A program made the translations under genes and the position numbers. From Methylobacterium sp. NEAU K (GTDB lineage Bacteria; Pseudomonadota; Alphaproteobacteria; Rhizobiales; Beijerinckiaceae), in NCBI RefSeq assembly GCF_030700285.1, contig NZ_JAUYZJ010000008.1, positions 1 through 64,000 on the forward strand: 64,000 bases of DNA, given 5' to 3'. Under the pieces are notes generated by a model. It saw nothing but the letters and a program-made list of their open reading frames with translations, had not been told where the DNA came from and ran no database searches. This document shows positions 19,576 to 27,830 of this stretch, one piece after another; position 1 is the stretch's first letter, and every line of letters begins with the position of its first letter.

Positions 19576-19857
19576 GTGTCGCGGCAGGCGCGAACGGATC
19601 TGCGCGCGGTCAGCGACTTCATAGCCTCGGACGATCCCGCTCCCGCCGTCAGCTTCTTCGCGGCGCTCCGCATCCGATGTCCCGCATTGGGTCGGCAGCC
19701 GATGAGCGGCAGGCCCGCGTCGGAGATCGCTCCCAACGTACGGATCCTCAAATTCCGATCTTACCTGATTCATCATCGCAAGTTCGACGACCGGATTTCG
19801 ATCGATCGCGGGCCGCATGCGGCCGGCGATCGTTCCGCCTTGCCGCCTCATGAGTGA
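19576..19857 (+). CDS. ParE/RelE-type toxin-like protein, probably degenerate
   Basis: A 93-residue frame with GTG start. It has the layout of ParE toxins: QARTDLRAVSDFIASDDP (the A..DL..I..YIA..NP helix), then C-P-A-L-GRQPMSGRP, and the strands ILKFRSYLIHHRKFDDRISI. The C-terminal segment that normally reads like RVLHGARD is altered to RGPHAAGDRSAL, and the conserved middle arginine contexts are weak. Its last eight bases overlap the recF start. Sits with an antitoxin-like fragment between dnaN and recF, so it looks like a dying ParDE module. It may still be expressed; I cannot say. Confidence 0.5.
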   Translation: MSRQARTDLRAVSDFIASDDPAPAVSFFAALRIRCPALGRQPMSGRPASEIAPNVRILKFRSYLIHHRKFDDRISIDRGPHAAGDRSALPPHE

Positions 19858-20986
19858 ACCCGATAGCACCGGAACTGCGCGCCTCACCCGCCTGATCGCC
19901 CGCGATTTCCGCAACCACGCCGACCTCGACCTCGCGCCCGCGGCCCGCTTCGTGGCCCTGGTGGGCGAGAACGGGGCCGGCAAGACCAACCTGCTCGAGG
20001 CGATCTCCCTGTTCGTGCCGGGGCGCGGCCTGCGCCGGGCGGAGTTCGCCGCGATGGCGCGCGCGGGCGGCCCGGGCGGGTTCGCGGTGTCCCTCACCTT
20101 GGACCGGGACGGCGCCGAGCATCGTCTCGGCACCGGGCTGGAGCCGCCGGGTCCGGAGGGCCGCAGCAGCCGCCTCTGCCGCATCGACGGCGCCCCCGCC
20201 CCCTCGCCGGTGGCCTTCAGCGAATTCCTCCGCGTGGTCTGGCTGACGCCGGATCTCGACGGACTGTTCCGCGGCGCCGCCGGCGACCGGCGCCGGTTTC
20301 TCGACCGGCTCGTGCTGGCGGTCGATGCCGGGCACGGGGCCCGGGTCTCCGCCATGGAGCGGGCCCTACGTTCGCGCAACCGGCTGCTGGAGGAACGTCC
20401 CGACGACGGTCGATGGCTCGACGCGGTGGAGCGGGAGGTGGCCGAGCTTGGTGTCGCCGTGGCTCTGGCCCGCCGGGAGACCGCGGAGCGGCTCGACCGG
20501 TTGATCGCCGAGACCCGCGACGACGCGCAACCCTTCCCCTGGGCGTCGATCCGCCTGGAGGGGGATCTCGACGACCTCGTGGCGGTCTGGCCGGCCATCG
20601 AGGCGGAGGACCGCTTCCGGCTGGCCCTGCGCAACGGCCGTAACCGCGACCGGGCTGCCGGCCGCACCCTGACCGGGCCCCAAACCACCGACCTCGTGGT
20701 CCGCCACGGTCCCAAGGATGTCCCGGCGGGCACTGCCTCTACGGGGGAGCAGAAGGCCCTGCTGATCGGCCTCGTCCTGGCTCATGCCCGCCTGGTGCGG
20801 GCGATGAGCGGCATCGCACCGTTGATCCTCCTCGACGAGGTCGCCGCCCATCTCGACCCGCGCCGGCGCGCCGGCCTGTTCGAGGCCCTCGAAGCCTTGC
20901 CCGGACAGGTCTGGATGACCGGGGCCGACCCGGCCGCCTTCGCGCAGGCCGGCGACCGGACGGAGGTGCTCCGGATCGGGCCGTGA
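19850..20986 (+). CDS. recF: DNA replication and repair protein RecF
   Basis: SMC-like ABC ATPase that loads RecA on gapped DNA with RecO and RecR. The 378-residue product has Walker A GENGAGKTN at residues 39-47, the ABC signature region STGEQKALLIGLVLA, and Walker B PLILLDEVAAHLD. The ATG at 19850 (MSEPDSTGTARLTRLI) is chosen so that the conserved beta-strand starts ~10 residues in; an upstream ATG at 19817 would read into the toxin-like frame. dnaN-recF proximity is common in bacteria. Confidence 0.95.
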   Translation: MSEPDSTGTARLTRLIARDFRNHADLDLAPAARFVALVGENGAGKTNLLEAISLFVPGRGLRRAEFAAMARAGGPGGFAVSLTLDRDGAEHRLGTGLEPPGPEGRSSRLCRIDGAPAPSPVAFSEFLRVVWLTPDLDGLFRGAAGDRRRFLDRLVLAVDAGHGARVSAMERALRSRNRLLEERPDDGRWLDAVEREVAELGVAVALARRETAERLDRLIAETRDDAQPFPWASIRLEGDLDDLVAVWPAIEAEDRFRLALRNGRNRDRAAGRTLTGPQTTDLVVRHGPKDVPAGTASTGEQKALLIGLVLAHARLVRAMSGIAPLILLDEVAAHLDPRRRAGLFEALEALPGQVWMTGADPAAFAQAGDRTEVLRIGP

Positions 20987-21029
20987 CCCGATCCTGAGCC
21001 CGTCCGGGGGACGAGCCCGGCCGCCTGCC

Positions 21030-22721
21030 TCAGGCGGCCCGCACCGTGGTGAGGAAGCGGGACACCTCCGCGCCGAGATGCTCCGACTGGCGCGACAGCT
21101 CGCCGGCCGCGCCGAGAACCTGGCTCGCGGCCGTGCCGGTTTCCTCGGAGGCCTGGGCCACGCCCGCTATGTTGCTCGTCACCTCGGAGGTGCCGGCGGC
21201 GGCCTGCGAGACGTTGCGGACGATCTCCTGAGTCGCGGCGCCCTGCTGCTCCACGGCCGCGGCGATCGAGGTCGCCACCGAGTCGATCTCGCGGATGCGC
21301 GCCGTGATCGCCCCGATCGCCGTGACGGCCTGGCCGGTCACCCCCTGGATCTGGCCGATCTGCTGGCTGATCTCCTCGGTGGCCTTGGCGGTCTGCGCGG
21401 CGAGCTCCTTGACCTCCGCCGCCACCACGGCGAAGCCGCGGCCAGCTTCGCCGGCGCGCGCCGCCTCGATCGTGGCGTTGAGCGCCAGCAGGTTCGTCTG
21501 CCCGGCGATGTTCGAGATCAGCCCGACCATGTCGCCGATGCGCGTGGCCGCCTGGCTCAGCGCCTGCACCAGATGCTGGGTCTGGTCCGCCTCGCCGACC
21601 GCCGATTGGGCGAGGCCGGCCGAGCCGAGCACCTGCCGGCCGATCTCCTGCACGGACGAGCCCAGCTCCTCGGCCGCCGCCGCCACGGTCTGGACGTTGG
21701 CGGCCGCCTCCTCGGCCGCCGCCGCCACCGTGGTCGACTGGTTGGCCGTCGCGCTGGCGCTGGCCGTCATGGCCTGCGCGGTCGCCTGCAGCTCCGTGGC
21801 CGAGGACGAGACCATGCCGACGATACCGCCGACCGCGCGCTCGAACCCGTCGGCCAGCTCGATCATGGTCCGCTTGCGCTCGGCCGCCGCGGCCTCGTCG
21901 GCCAGACGCTTGATCTCGGCCTCCTCGGCGGCCTTGCGGGCCACCATCGCCTTGATGCCCTCGACCGCCTTCCCGACCGCGCCGACCTCGTCCCTGCGGG
22001 TCGCCTCCTTGATCTCGGCGTCGATCTCGCCCTTCGCCATCCGCTGCAGGACGGCCACCAGGCGGTCGAGCGGGCGGGTGATGCCGATCATCGAAATGAA
22101 CAACGCCGCGACGAGGCCGGCGAGCATGCCGGCCGCGCTGAGGATCATCAGGCTACGGCGAGTGGCGTTGGTTTGATCCGTCAGGTCGTCGGAGCCTTTC
22201 TGCATGTAGGCGTTGATGTCCTCGGCGAGCTTGTTGCCGTTCGCCGCCAGGCTGGCGAAGGTCGGATCGATCGCCGAATGGACCAGCGCGATGGCCTGCT
22301 CGTTCTGATTGAGGGTGCCGAGCCGGCGCACCTCGGTCACGTCCCGGAGGAACCGCTCGATGCGCGCGGTCTGCTCGTCGATGCGGGTCGTGAAGGTGGG
22401 CGTATGGCCGCGAAGCGCGCCGAGCGTTTCCTTCAGCTTCGGCACGGCGGCTTCGAAGCCGCCGTTGGCGGCCTTCATCTGCGCCTCTTCGGTCTCGGCG
22501 ATGATCCGGTAGACGAAGTAGTTCAGCTCGAACACGAGCTGGTTGACGTGCTGGATCTCGGAGATGCCCACGGCCTCGTTGCTGATGAACGCGCTGTAGG
22601 CGTCGTCGATCTGCGTCATCCGCGATTGGGCATACCAGACGCAGCCGCCGACGATCGCGCCGATCAGGGAGATGATCAATGCCAGCTTGGCGAAGATCTT
22701 CATGTTCGACAGGCGTATCAT
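21030..22721 (-). CDS. Methyl-accepting chemotaxis protein
   Basis: Transmembrane chemoreceptor, 563 residues. TM1 lies near residues 10-30 ([20 protein letters not shown]), then a ~155-residue periplasmic helical bundle of the four-helix type, TM2 near 190-212 ([19 protein letters not shown]), a HAMP domain starting [19 protein letters not shown], and the signalling hairpin with tip [21 protein letters not shown] in short blocks. No C-terminal CheR-tethering pentapeptide (it ends FLTTVRAA). Ligand unknown. Monocistronic, reading away from recF's end; a near-match CtrA box lies upstream. Confidence 0.95.
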   Translation of the reverse strand: MIRLSNMKIFAKLALIISLIGAIVGGCVWYAQSRMTQIDDAYSAFISNEAVGISEIQHVNQLVFELNYFVYRIIAETEEAQMKAANGGFEAAVPKLKETLGALRGHTPTFTTRIDEQTARIERFLRDVTEVRRLGTLNQNEQAIALVHSAIDPTFASLAANGNKLAEDINAYMQKGSDDLTDQTNATRRSLMILSAAGMLAGLVAALFISMIGITRPLDRLVAVLQRMAKGEIDAEIKEATRRDEVGAVGKAVEGIKAMVARKAAEEAEIKRLADEAAAAERKRTMIELADGFERAVGGIVGMVSSSATELQATAQAMTASASATANQSTTVAAAAEEAAANVQTVAAAAEELGSSVQEIGRQVLGSAGLAQSAVGEADQTQHLVQALSQAATRIGDMVGLISNIAGQTNLLALNATIEAARAGEAGRGFAVVAAEVKELAAQTAKATEEISQQIGQIQGVTGQAVTAIGAITARIREIDSVATSIAAAVEQQGAATQEIVRNVSQAAAGTSEVTSNIAGVAQASEETGTAASQVLGAAGELSRQSEHLGAEVSRFLTTVRAA

Positions 22722-23174
22722 CGTGTTCGGCTCCGGCTGGGCGAGTCGTTGGAGTTTAAGGCTGGGTCGATCCCGTTTCTGGCCTATCGCAGTTAATCAT
22801 GCGCTAAAATCTGAAATCGTTATGTCTGTGCCGGCAAGATTTTCAATCCGGGAGTTAAAAAGATGCCGATCTCGCTGATTTTGCGACGGCCATATGCCTT
22901 TCTATTGTTGGATCGATGACAGATATTCGATCGATGTTCGAATCGAATTCAATCGTGTGTATCAAAATTTTGACGCACGGCCTGTTTGCTATACATGGTT
23001 ATTATTTATAGCTTGATTGCTATTCGTCGGTTCCGTGCGCCGGCCCGCATGCGCCCGGCGCGCCGGCTCAGGTCGTGCCGCGATGTCGATGCGTCAGCCC
23101 TTTCCGCGGCGCCGCGGCGGCGCCACATGTGCCGCTATCCCGACCTGTCCGAATGCTCACGGAACCGCAGACGC
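22722..23174. other. AT-rich divergent promoter region (MCP / glyoxalase)
   Basis: 453 bp between the divergent chemoreceptor and glyoxalase genes. Bases ~22790-23020 are far more AT-rich than the surroundings. It contains TTAA-N7-CTAA at 22793-22807 (one base from a CtrA box) upstream of the chemoreceptor. No coding sequence is convincing; the in-frame extension of the glyoxalase to 22986 is Arg-rich and unlike the family. Confidence 0.5.
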
Positions 23175-23570
23175 ATGTCCAAGCCCGTCCACGCCATGAT
23201 CCGCGTCCTCGATGAGGGGCGCGCCCGCGACTACTACGCCCGCGCTTTCGGTCTCGACGTGTCGGACCGCTACGACTTTCCGGATTTCACCCTGGTCTAC
23301 CTGCGCGATCCGGCCTCGCCGTTCGAGCTGGAGCTGACGGTGAACAAGGGCCGCGACACGCCCTACGATCTGGGCGACGGCTACGGGCACATCGCCTTCG
23401 TGGTCGACGATGTGGAGGCCGAGCATGCGCGCCACCGGCGCGAGGGCTTCACGGCCACAGACCTGAAGTCGCTCAAGCACGGGGAGGAGGTGCTGGCGCG
23501 CTTCTTCTTCGCCACCGATCCCGACGGCTACAAGATCGAGGTCATCCAGCGCGGCGGCCGTTTCGCCTGA
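23175..23570 (+). CDS. gloA: Lactoylglutathione lyase (glyoxalase I), VOC family
   Basis: Converts the methylglyoxal-glutathione hemithioacetal to S-lactoylglutathione. The 131-residue protein matches the short bacterial GloA layout: MSKPVHAMIRVLDEGRARDYY, then ELELTVNKG, YGHIAFVVDDV and DPDGYKIEVIQ. The four metal ligands of GloA are all present by alignment: His6, Glu53, His72 and Glu122. The ATG at 23175 is chosen by the position of His6. Followed 41 bp later by a histidine phosphatase gene. Confidence 0.9.
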   Translation: MSKPVHAMIRVLDEGRARDYYARAFGLDVSDRYDFPDFTLVYLRDPASPFELELTVNKGRDTPYDLGDGYGHIAFVVDDVEAEHARHRREGFTATDLKSLKHGEEVLARFFFATDPDGYKIEVIQRGGRFA

Positions 23571-23611
23571 TCGCCCCGCTTTCCGCCTGCCCAGAGACGC
23601 GTCCGAGCATC

Positions 23612-24199
23612 ATGCGAGAGAACACCCGAATCGTCTGCATCCGCCACGGGGAATCGACGTTCAACGCCGCCCACCGGCTCGGCGGGGGCGACCCGGGCCT
23701 TCCCGATGCCCGCCTGACCCCGCGCGGCCGGGCCCAGGCCCGGGATGCCCGGGTGCGTCTGGAGCGCATCCCGTTCGAGCTGGTGGTGGTGTCGCCGCTC
23801 ACCCGCGCGATCGAGACCGCCGCGATCCTGTTCGGCGAACACCCGAGCCGCCCGCGCGTGCTGGTCGAGGTGCTTCACCGGGAATGCCAGGAGAGCAGCT
23901 GCGACGTCGGCCGGGCGGCCTCGGAGATCGCCGCGGACTTCCCCCATCTCGACGTGGGGCACCTTCCGGAGGTGTGGTGGCACGCGGAGCCCGGTTCGGA
24001 GGTCGGCGGCTATCCCGTCGAGCCGCGCCCCCTGTTCGACGCCCGCGTGGCCGCCTTCCGGGGGTGGCTGCGGGCTCGGCCCGAGAAGACCATCGCGGTG
24101 GTCGGTCACGGCACCTTCTTCTATCATCTCAGCGGCACGTTCCTGGAGAACTGCGCCTCGATCGAGCTGGACCTCGCCGCCGAGCCCGCCCTGGCCTGA
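23612..24199 (+). CDS. Histidine phosphatase superfamily protein
   Basis: Phosphoglycerate-mutase-like phosphatase, 195 residues. The catalytic RHGE motif is at residues 11-14 (IVCIRHGESTFNA), the second arginine region is VVVSPLTRAIETA, and the second histidine is in AVVGHGTFFYHLSG. Substrate not predictable. In the same direction as gloA with a 41-bp gap, so possibly co-transcribed. Ends tail to tail with the next gene (0-bp gap). Confidence 0.88.
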   Translation: MRENTRIVCIRHGESTFNAAHRLGGGDPGLPDARLTPRGRAQARDARVRLERIPFELVVVSPLTRAIETAAILFGEHPSRPRVLVEVLHRECQESSCDVGRAASEIAADFPHLDVGHLPEVWWHAEPGSEVGGYPVEPRPLFDARVAAFRGWLRARPEKTIAVVGHGTFFYHLSGTFLENCASIELDLAAEPALA

Positions 24200-24910
24200 T
24201 CAGGCCGAGGCCCGCGCCGCATCGAGCCGCGCGCGGGCACCGACCAGATCGATCGCCGACGCCTGCCGGCCGATGGCGAGGGCGGCATCGAGGATCGTGC
24301 AGGCCCGCGCCCAGGTGTCCGGCACGAACGGTGCCGCGCCCTCGGCGACCTCGGCGGCGCATCGCGCATCGTCGGCGGCCCGCAGAGCCGCCGTGGCGGT
24401 GCGCGCCACCGCGGCGGTCAGCGCGCCGTCCCGCCACCGCCGCGCCCGGGCGGCCTCCTGGGCGAGTGCGCCGCCCCGCCATTCGGCCGATTTCGCCGCC
24501 GCCAGGGCTGCGGGCAGGTCCGGCGCGCCGGCACAGGCCTCGGCATGCTCGGCCATGCCGGCGCGCGTGCAGAGCGGTGCGAGGATCCGCCGGATGCTCT
24601 CCAGGGCGAGGCGCCGGATGCGGGAAGTCTCGACCTCCGGCCGGTCTGCGCTGCCCGAGAGCCGCAGCACGAAGCTCATCAGCTGCGGCCGGGCATCGTC
24701 CGGCATGGCGTCGTTGAGCCCGAGGGCATAGGCCGCGATCGGCCGCGAGAAGCAGGGCGGGCAATCGGCGCTGGAGCGGATCGCCCTATAGGGCAGGCCC
24801 GCGGCCACGATCGCCGCCTCGTTGATGCATGTCCCGCCCTCGGGTCCCGGGAACGGATGCGAACCGGCGAGCAGGCGCCAGTTCAGGATCTTCTCGAAGT
24901 CGGCGTGCAT
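24200..24910 (-). CDS. Conserved hypothetical protein (CINEAAIVAAG family)
   Basis: 236 residues, function unknown to me. The N-terminal 65 residues look strongly constrained: FEKILNWRLLAGSHPFPGP, then GGTCINEAAIVAAGLPYRAI and a DCPPCFSRPIAAYAL segment with a CPPC pair. The C-terminal two thirds are Ala-rich and helical (AAALRAADDARCAAEVA). No signal peptide or membrane span. I recall similar reading frames in other Rhizobiales annotated only as hypothetical. The ATG at 24910 is chosen because the conserved block begins there. The cysteines suggest a metal or disulfide, which is inference. Confidence 0.7.
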   Translation of the reverse strand: MHADFEKILNWRLLAGSHPFPGPEGGTCINEAAIVAAGLPYRAIRSSADCPPCFSRPIAAYALGLNDAMPDDARPQLMSFVLRLSGSADRPEVETSRIRRLALESIRRILAPLCTRAGMAEHAEACAGAPDLPAALAAAKSAEWRGGALAQEAARARRWRDGALTAAVARTATAALRAADDARCAAEVAEGAAPFVPDTWARACTILDAALAIGRQASAIDLVGARARLDAARASA

Positions 24911-25123
24911 CCGCGCTCCCCCCGTAACGGGAGCGCAGCGTGACACGGCACGGGCCCGCTGGCGAGACCGTCTGCGCGGAGGACGGCGATTCCTTGCGCA
25001 GCGCGTTCCGGAACGGGTTTCCAGAGGGCACGAAGCGCTTTGACAGGGTCCGGGACGGGGTCACGGGGTTCGCGCGGCGCCGCCCCGGACCGGCGAAAGG
25101 TCTCGGGCCTTGAAAGGCCATTC

Positions 25124-26116
25124 CTAGCCGCCGACACCCAGCGCGAGGCCCGACAGCATCACGACGCCGAGTACCAGCACGAAGGCACCGGCCAGCAGCT
25201 CCAGGCCGCCGATCACCAGCCAACCCGCCTGGCCCCGGCCGCCCGCGAGGCGCAGGGCCGCGCGCTTGGCGAAGACCGCCAGGCAGGCCAGCGCCGTCGT
25301 GGTGACCGCCGTGCCGAGGGCCATCGCCAGGACCGCCAGGATCCCTGCGCCCGGCACGCCCTGCGAGATCGCGAAGACCAGGACCAGCACCGCCCCGGCG
25401 CAGGGGCGCGAGCCCGCCGCCAGGACCACGCCGGCCCGCTCGCGCCACGAATCCAGGGCATCGATCGCGCCGGCATCGGGCAGATGGGCACAGCCGGGCC
25501 CGCAGCCCGCCCCGAGCAGGGCGAGGCGCCCGGCCTTGCGCCACGTCAGCGCCAGCCCGACCACGGCGACGAGCGCGAAGCTCACGGTCTCGATCAGGGT
25601 CCCGGCCCGGGTCACGCCCGAAGCGGTGGCGTTCAGCAACACGGTGCCGATCCCGACGATCGCCGCGGCGACGAGGGCCTGGAGCAGGGCCGCGCAGGCG
25701 CTCAGCGCGCAGCCACGCCGCAGCGCCCGCTCACCCGCCAGGATGTAGCCTGCGATCACCGCCTTGCCGTGGCCGGGGCCGGCGGCGTGAAACACGCCGT
25801 ACGCGAAGGCGAAACCGATCAGCGGTGCCCAGGCGCCCCCGCCCTTCAGCGCCACGACCGCGGCGTTGAGGCTGCGTGAGAAGCTCGCCTGCAACGCCAG
25901 GATGACGCCGCCGAGGCCGGTGGAGGCCGGGGCCGCCTCCCGGAACCCGATGCCGAAGGGCGAGCGCGCCGGCGGTGCGGCGATCCCGGGTGCGATCAGC
26001 CACGCGATCCCGGCGGCCGCGAGGGCGGCCAGCACGATGGCGGCGACCATGAGCCCCAGGCGAAGCCCGAGCCGCCCGAACCGCGGCGGCGCATCGAGGC
26101 CGACCCCTACGGACAC
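25124..26116 (-). CDS. Nickel/cobalt exporter, NicO/RcnA family
   Basis: Inner-membrane metal transporter, 330 residues. The family motif HAAGPGHGKAVIAGY is present after several hydrophobic spans, and a second conserved stretch is SRPCAGAVLVLVFA. Between them, in place of the His-rich loop of E. coli RcnA, is a cysteine/histidine cluster GCGPGCAHLPD. The start is GTG at 26116, overlapping the end of the DUF1007 gene by ten bases, so the two are translationally coupled. NicO/DUF1007 pairs are common and are usually assigned to divalent metal export; the metal cannot be told here. Confidence 0.85.
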   Translation of the reverse strand: MSVGVGLDAPPRFGRLGLRLGLMVAAIVLAALAAAGIAWLIAPGIAAPPARSPFGIGFREAAPASTGLGGVILALQASFSRSLNAAVVALKGGGAWAPLIGFAFAYGVFHAAGPGHGKAVIAGYILAGERALRRGCALSACAALLQALVAAAIVGIGTVLLNATASGVTRAGTLIETVSFALVAVVGLALTWRKAGRLALLGAGCGPGCAHLPDAGAIDALDSWRERAGVVLAAGSRPCAGAVLVLVFAISQGVPGAGILAVLAMALGTAVTTTALACLAVFAKRAALRLAGGRGQAGWLVIGGLELLAGAFVLVLGVVMLSGLALGVGG

Positions 26117-26781
26117 GCGACCAGGATCCGGCTGGCGAACTGCACGCCGTAGGTCGAGGCGGCGGTGAGCGCCTCGAAGAAGGCCTCCGTCATGCCCGGC
26201 GCTCCGGTCTCGGCGGTCTTCGGCTGCTCCGTCTTCGGGCGGGTGACGGTGGCGGCGCAGCCCTGCGGCGCGCCCGCCAGCGTGGCCGCGTCGGTGCCCT
26301 CCGCAAAGGAGAAGGCGACGAAGTAGGTCGGGTCGTAGACCTCCAGGGCGGCGACGCCCCTGCCCTGCTGGACCGGGGCCTTCAGGGGCAGCAGGAAGCT
26401 CAGGACCAGGGCCTTGTCCTCCATGCGCATCGTCGGCTCCTTCGGGTCGGCGAAGGCCTGCTCCTTGCCGCCGACCTTCAGCTTGGTGAAGTAGCCGAAC
26501 TCGGCGAGGTTCGCGGTGTTCTCGGCCGCGAGCCCGGCCAGCTCGTCCGGCGTTAGCGTGCCGTCCTTGTTGGTATCGAGCCCCTGCGTGACGAAGGCCG
26601 TGTATTCGGGGTCGAAGCTCCAAGTGTCGCGCACGCCGACGAGCTTACCGGACTCATAGACGAGCTGAGCCTTTGCGCTGACCCAGACATGCGGATGCGC
26701 GGACGCCGCCGTGGCAGCCAAGCCGAGCCCGGCGGCCAGCAGGCGGACAACGGCTCTGGGGACATACGCGGCGATCGGCAT
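26107..26781 (-). CDS. Periplasmic DUF1007 family protein with EF-hand loop
   Basis: 224 residues, starting MPIAAYVPRAVVRLL with a signal peptide cleaved near ASAHPHVWV. The mature N terminus HPHVWVSAKAQLVYE is the DUF1007 hallmark and could bind metal. A textbook EF-hand calcium loop, DTNKDGTLTPDE, lies near residues 68-79. It overlaps the downstream NicO exporter gene, so it is probably the periplasmic partner of that transporter. The ATG at 26781 is chosen to give a proper signal peptide. Confidence 0.85.
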   Translation of the reverse strand: MPIAAYVPRAVVRLLAAGLGLAATAASAHPHVWVSAKAQLVYESGKLVGVRDTWSFDPEYTAFVTQGLDTNKDGTLTPDELAGLAAENTANLAEFGYFTKLKVGGKEQAFADPKEPTMRMEDKALVLSFLLPLKAPVQQGRGVAALEVYDPTYFVAFSFAEGTDAATLAGAPQGCAATVTRPKTEQPKTAETGAPGMTEAFFEALTAASTYGVQFASRILVACP

Positions 26782-26890
26782 GGGGCGGAGGCACGCTCGC
26801 GGCGGAGGGGAGGAACGGACGCGTGGTCCCTTCCTCATCCACGCGTTTGGCAAAAGCGAGGCGTCGGCCTGTGCCGGTTGCCCGGACCGG

Positions 26891-27802
26891 TCACTCCTGC
26901 GCGTCCAGGCCCATCAGCTGGAAGCTCGTCCGCAGGTCGTTCGACATCGGGATGTTCAGGCGCTCGCCGTTAGGCAGTCGCTTGAGGAACCACCGCTCGT
27001 AGGTCCAGCGCAACGCCCGCGACTCGGCCAGCCGCGTGAAGGTCTGGGTCACGACCGCGGCGAGTTCGGGATCATCCTTGCGGAACATGATGCCGTAGGG
27101 CTCGTAGGAGAGCTTGTCCGGCAGCACCGTGTAGTCGGTTCCGTCCTGGCCGTCGGTGGCGATCAGCCCGTAGAGCAGCACGTCGTCGGTGGCGAAGGCG
27201 TCCGCGCGGCCGGCCTTCACCATCGTGTAGGAGGCCGCGTGGTCGGGCGCCGTCACGACCTGCGCCTGGATCCTGAGCTTGGCGAGCAGGTCGCGCACGG
27301 CCTTCTCGTTGGTGGTGCCGGCGGTGACGACCACGGTCTTGCCGCCGAGGTCCCGGTAGGAGGCGATGGCGGACCCTCGCTTCACCAGCAGCTGCGTGGC
27401 GCTGATGTAGTCCACCGGCGAGAAGGCGACCTGCCTGCGCCGCTCGGCATTGGCGGTGGTCGAGCCGCATTCGAGGTCGATCCGGCCCGAGGTCACCGCC
27501 GGGATCCGGGTCTCCGCGGTCACCGGCGCGTAGCGGATCTTTACCGGCCTGCCGATCGCAGCCTGGATGTCGTCGGCGATCTCGCCGCAGAGGTCGATGG
27601 CGTAGCCGATCGCCCGGGGCGTACCGTCCGGATGTTGGCCTTCCACGAACGAGAACGGCACCGAGCTCTCGCGATAGCCGAGCACGATCTCGCCGCGCTC
27701 GGCCACGCTCTTCAGCGTGCCGGTGAGCAGCTCGACCGCCCCGGCGGGACGCGGCGCGGCCGCCAAGGCCAGGAGCAACACCGCACCGAACCGCATCGCC
27801 AT
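26891..27802 (-). CDS. GltI-like amino-acid substrate-binding protein (orphan)
   Basis: Periplasmic solute-binding protein of the polar amino-acid ABC family, 303 residues, signal peptide AMRFGAVLLLALAAAPRPAGA. The fold motifs ITIGYR-like LGYRESSVPFSF, GYAIDLCGEIAD, RIDLECGSTTANAERR and YEPYGIMFRKDDPEL are shared with the GltI protein at 35338, so the two are paralogues. Unusually it has no ABC permease or ATPase beside it; it follows a DAACS symporter gene by 28 bp on the same strand, suggesting a joint operon. Confidence 0.88.
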   Translation of the reverse strand: MAMRFGAVLLLALAAAPRPAGAVELLTGTLKSVAERGEIVLGYRESSVPFSFVEGQHPDGTPRAIGYAIDLCGEIADDIQAAIGRPVKIRYAPVTAETRIPAVTSGRIDLECGSTTANAERRRQVAFSPVDYISATQLLVKRGSAIASYRDLGGKTVVVTAGTTNEKAVRDLLAKLRIQAQVVTAPDHAASYTMVKAGRADAFATDDVLLYGLIATDGQDGTDYTVLPDKLSYEPYGIMFRKDDPELAAVVTQTFTRLAESRALRWTYERWFLKRLPNGERLNIPMSNDLRTSFQLMGLDAQE

Positions 27803-27830
27803 GACCGTTCTCCGAATGCCCGCCCCCGCG

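Noticed and set aside
22936..22950. GTTC-N7-ATTC, one base from an SOS box, between the chemoreceptor and gloA
   Set aside because: In an AT-rich region where a single near-match is easily due to chance, and neither neighbour is a DNA-repair gene.
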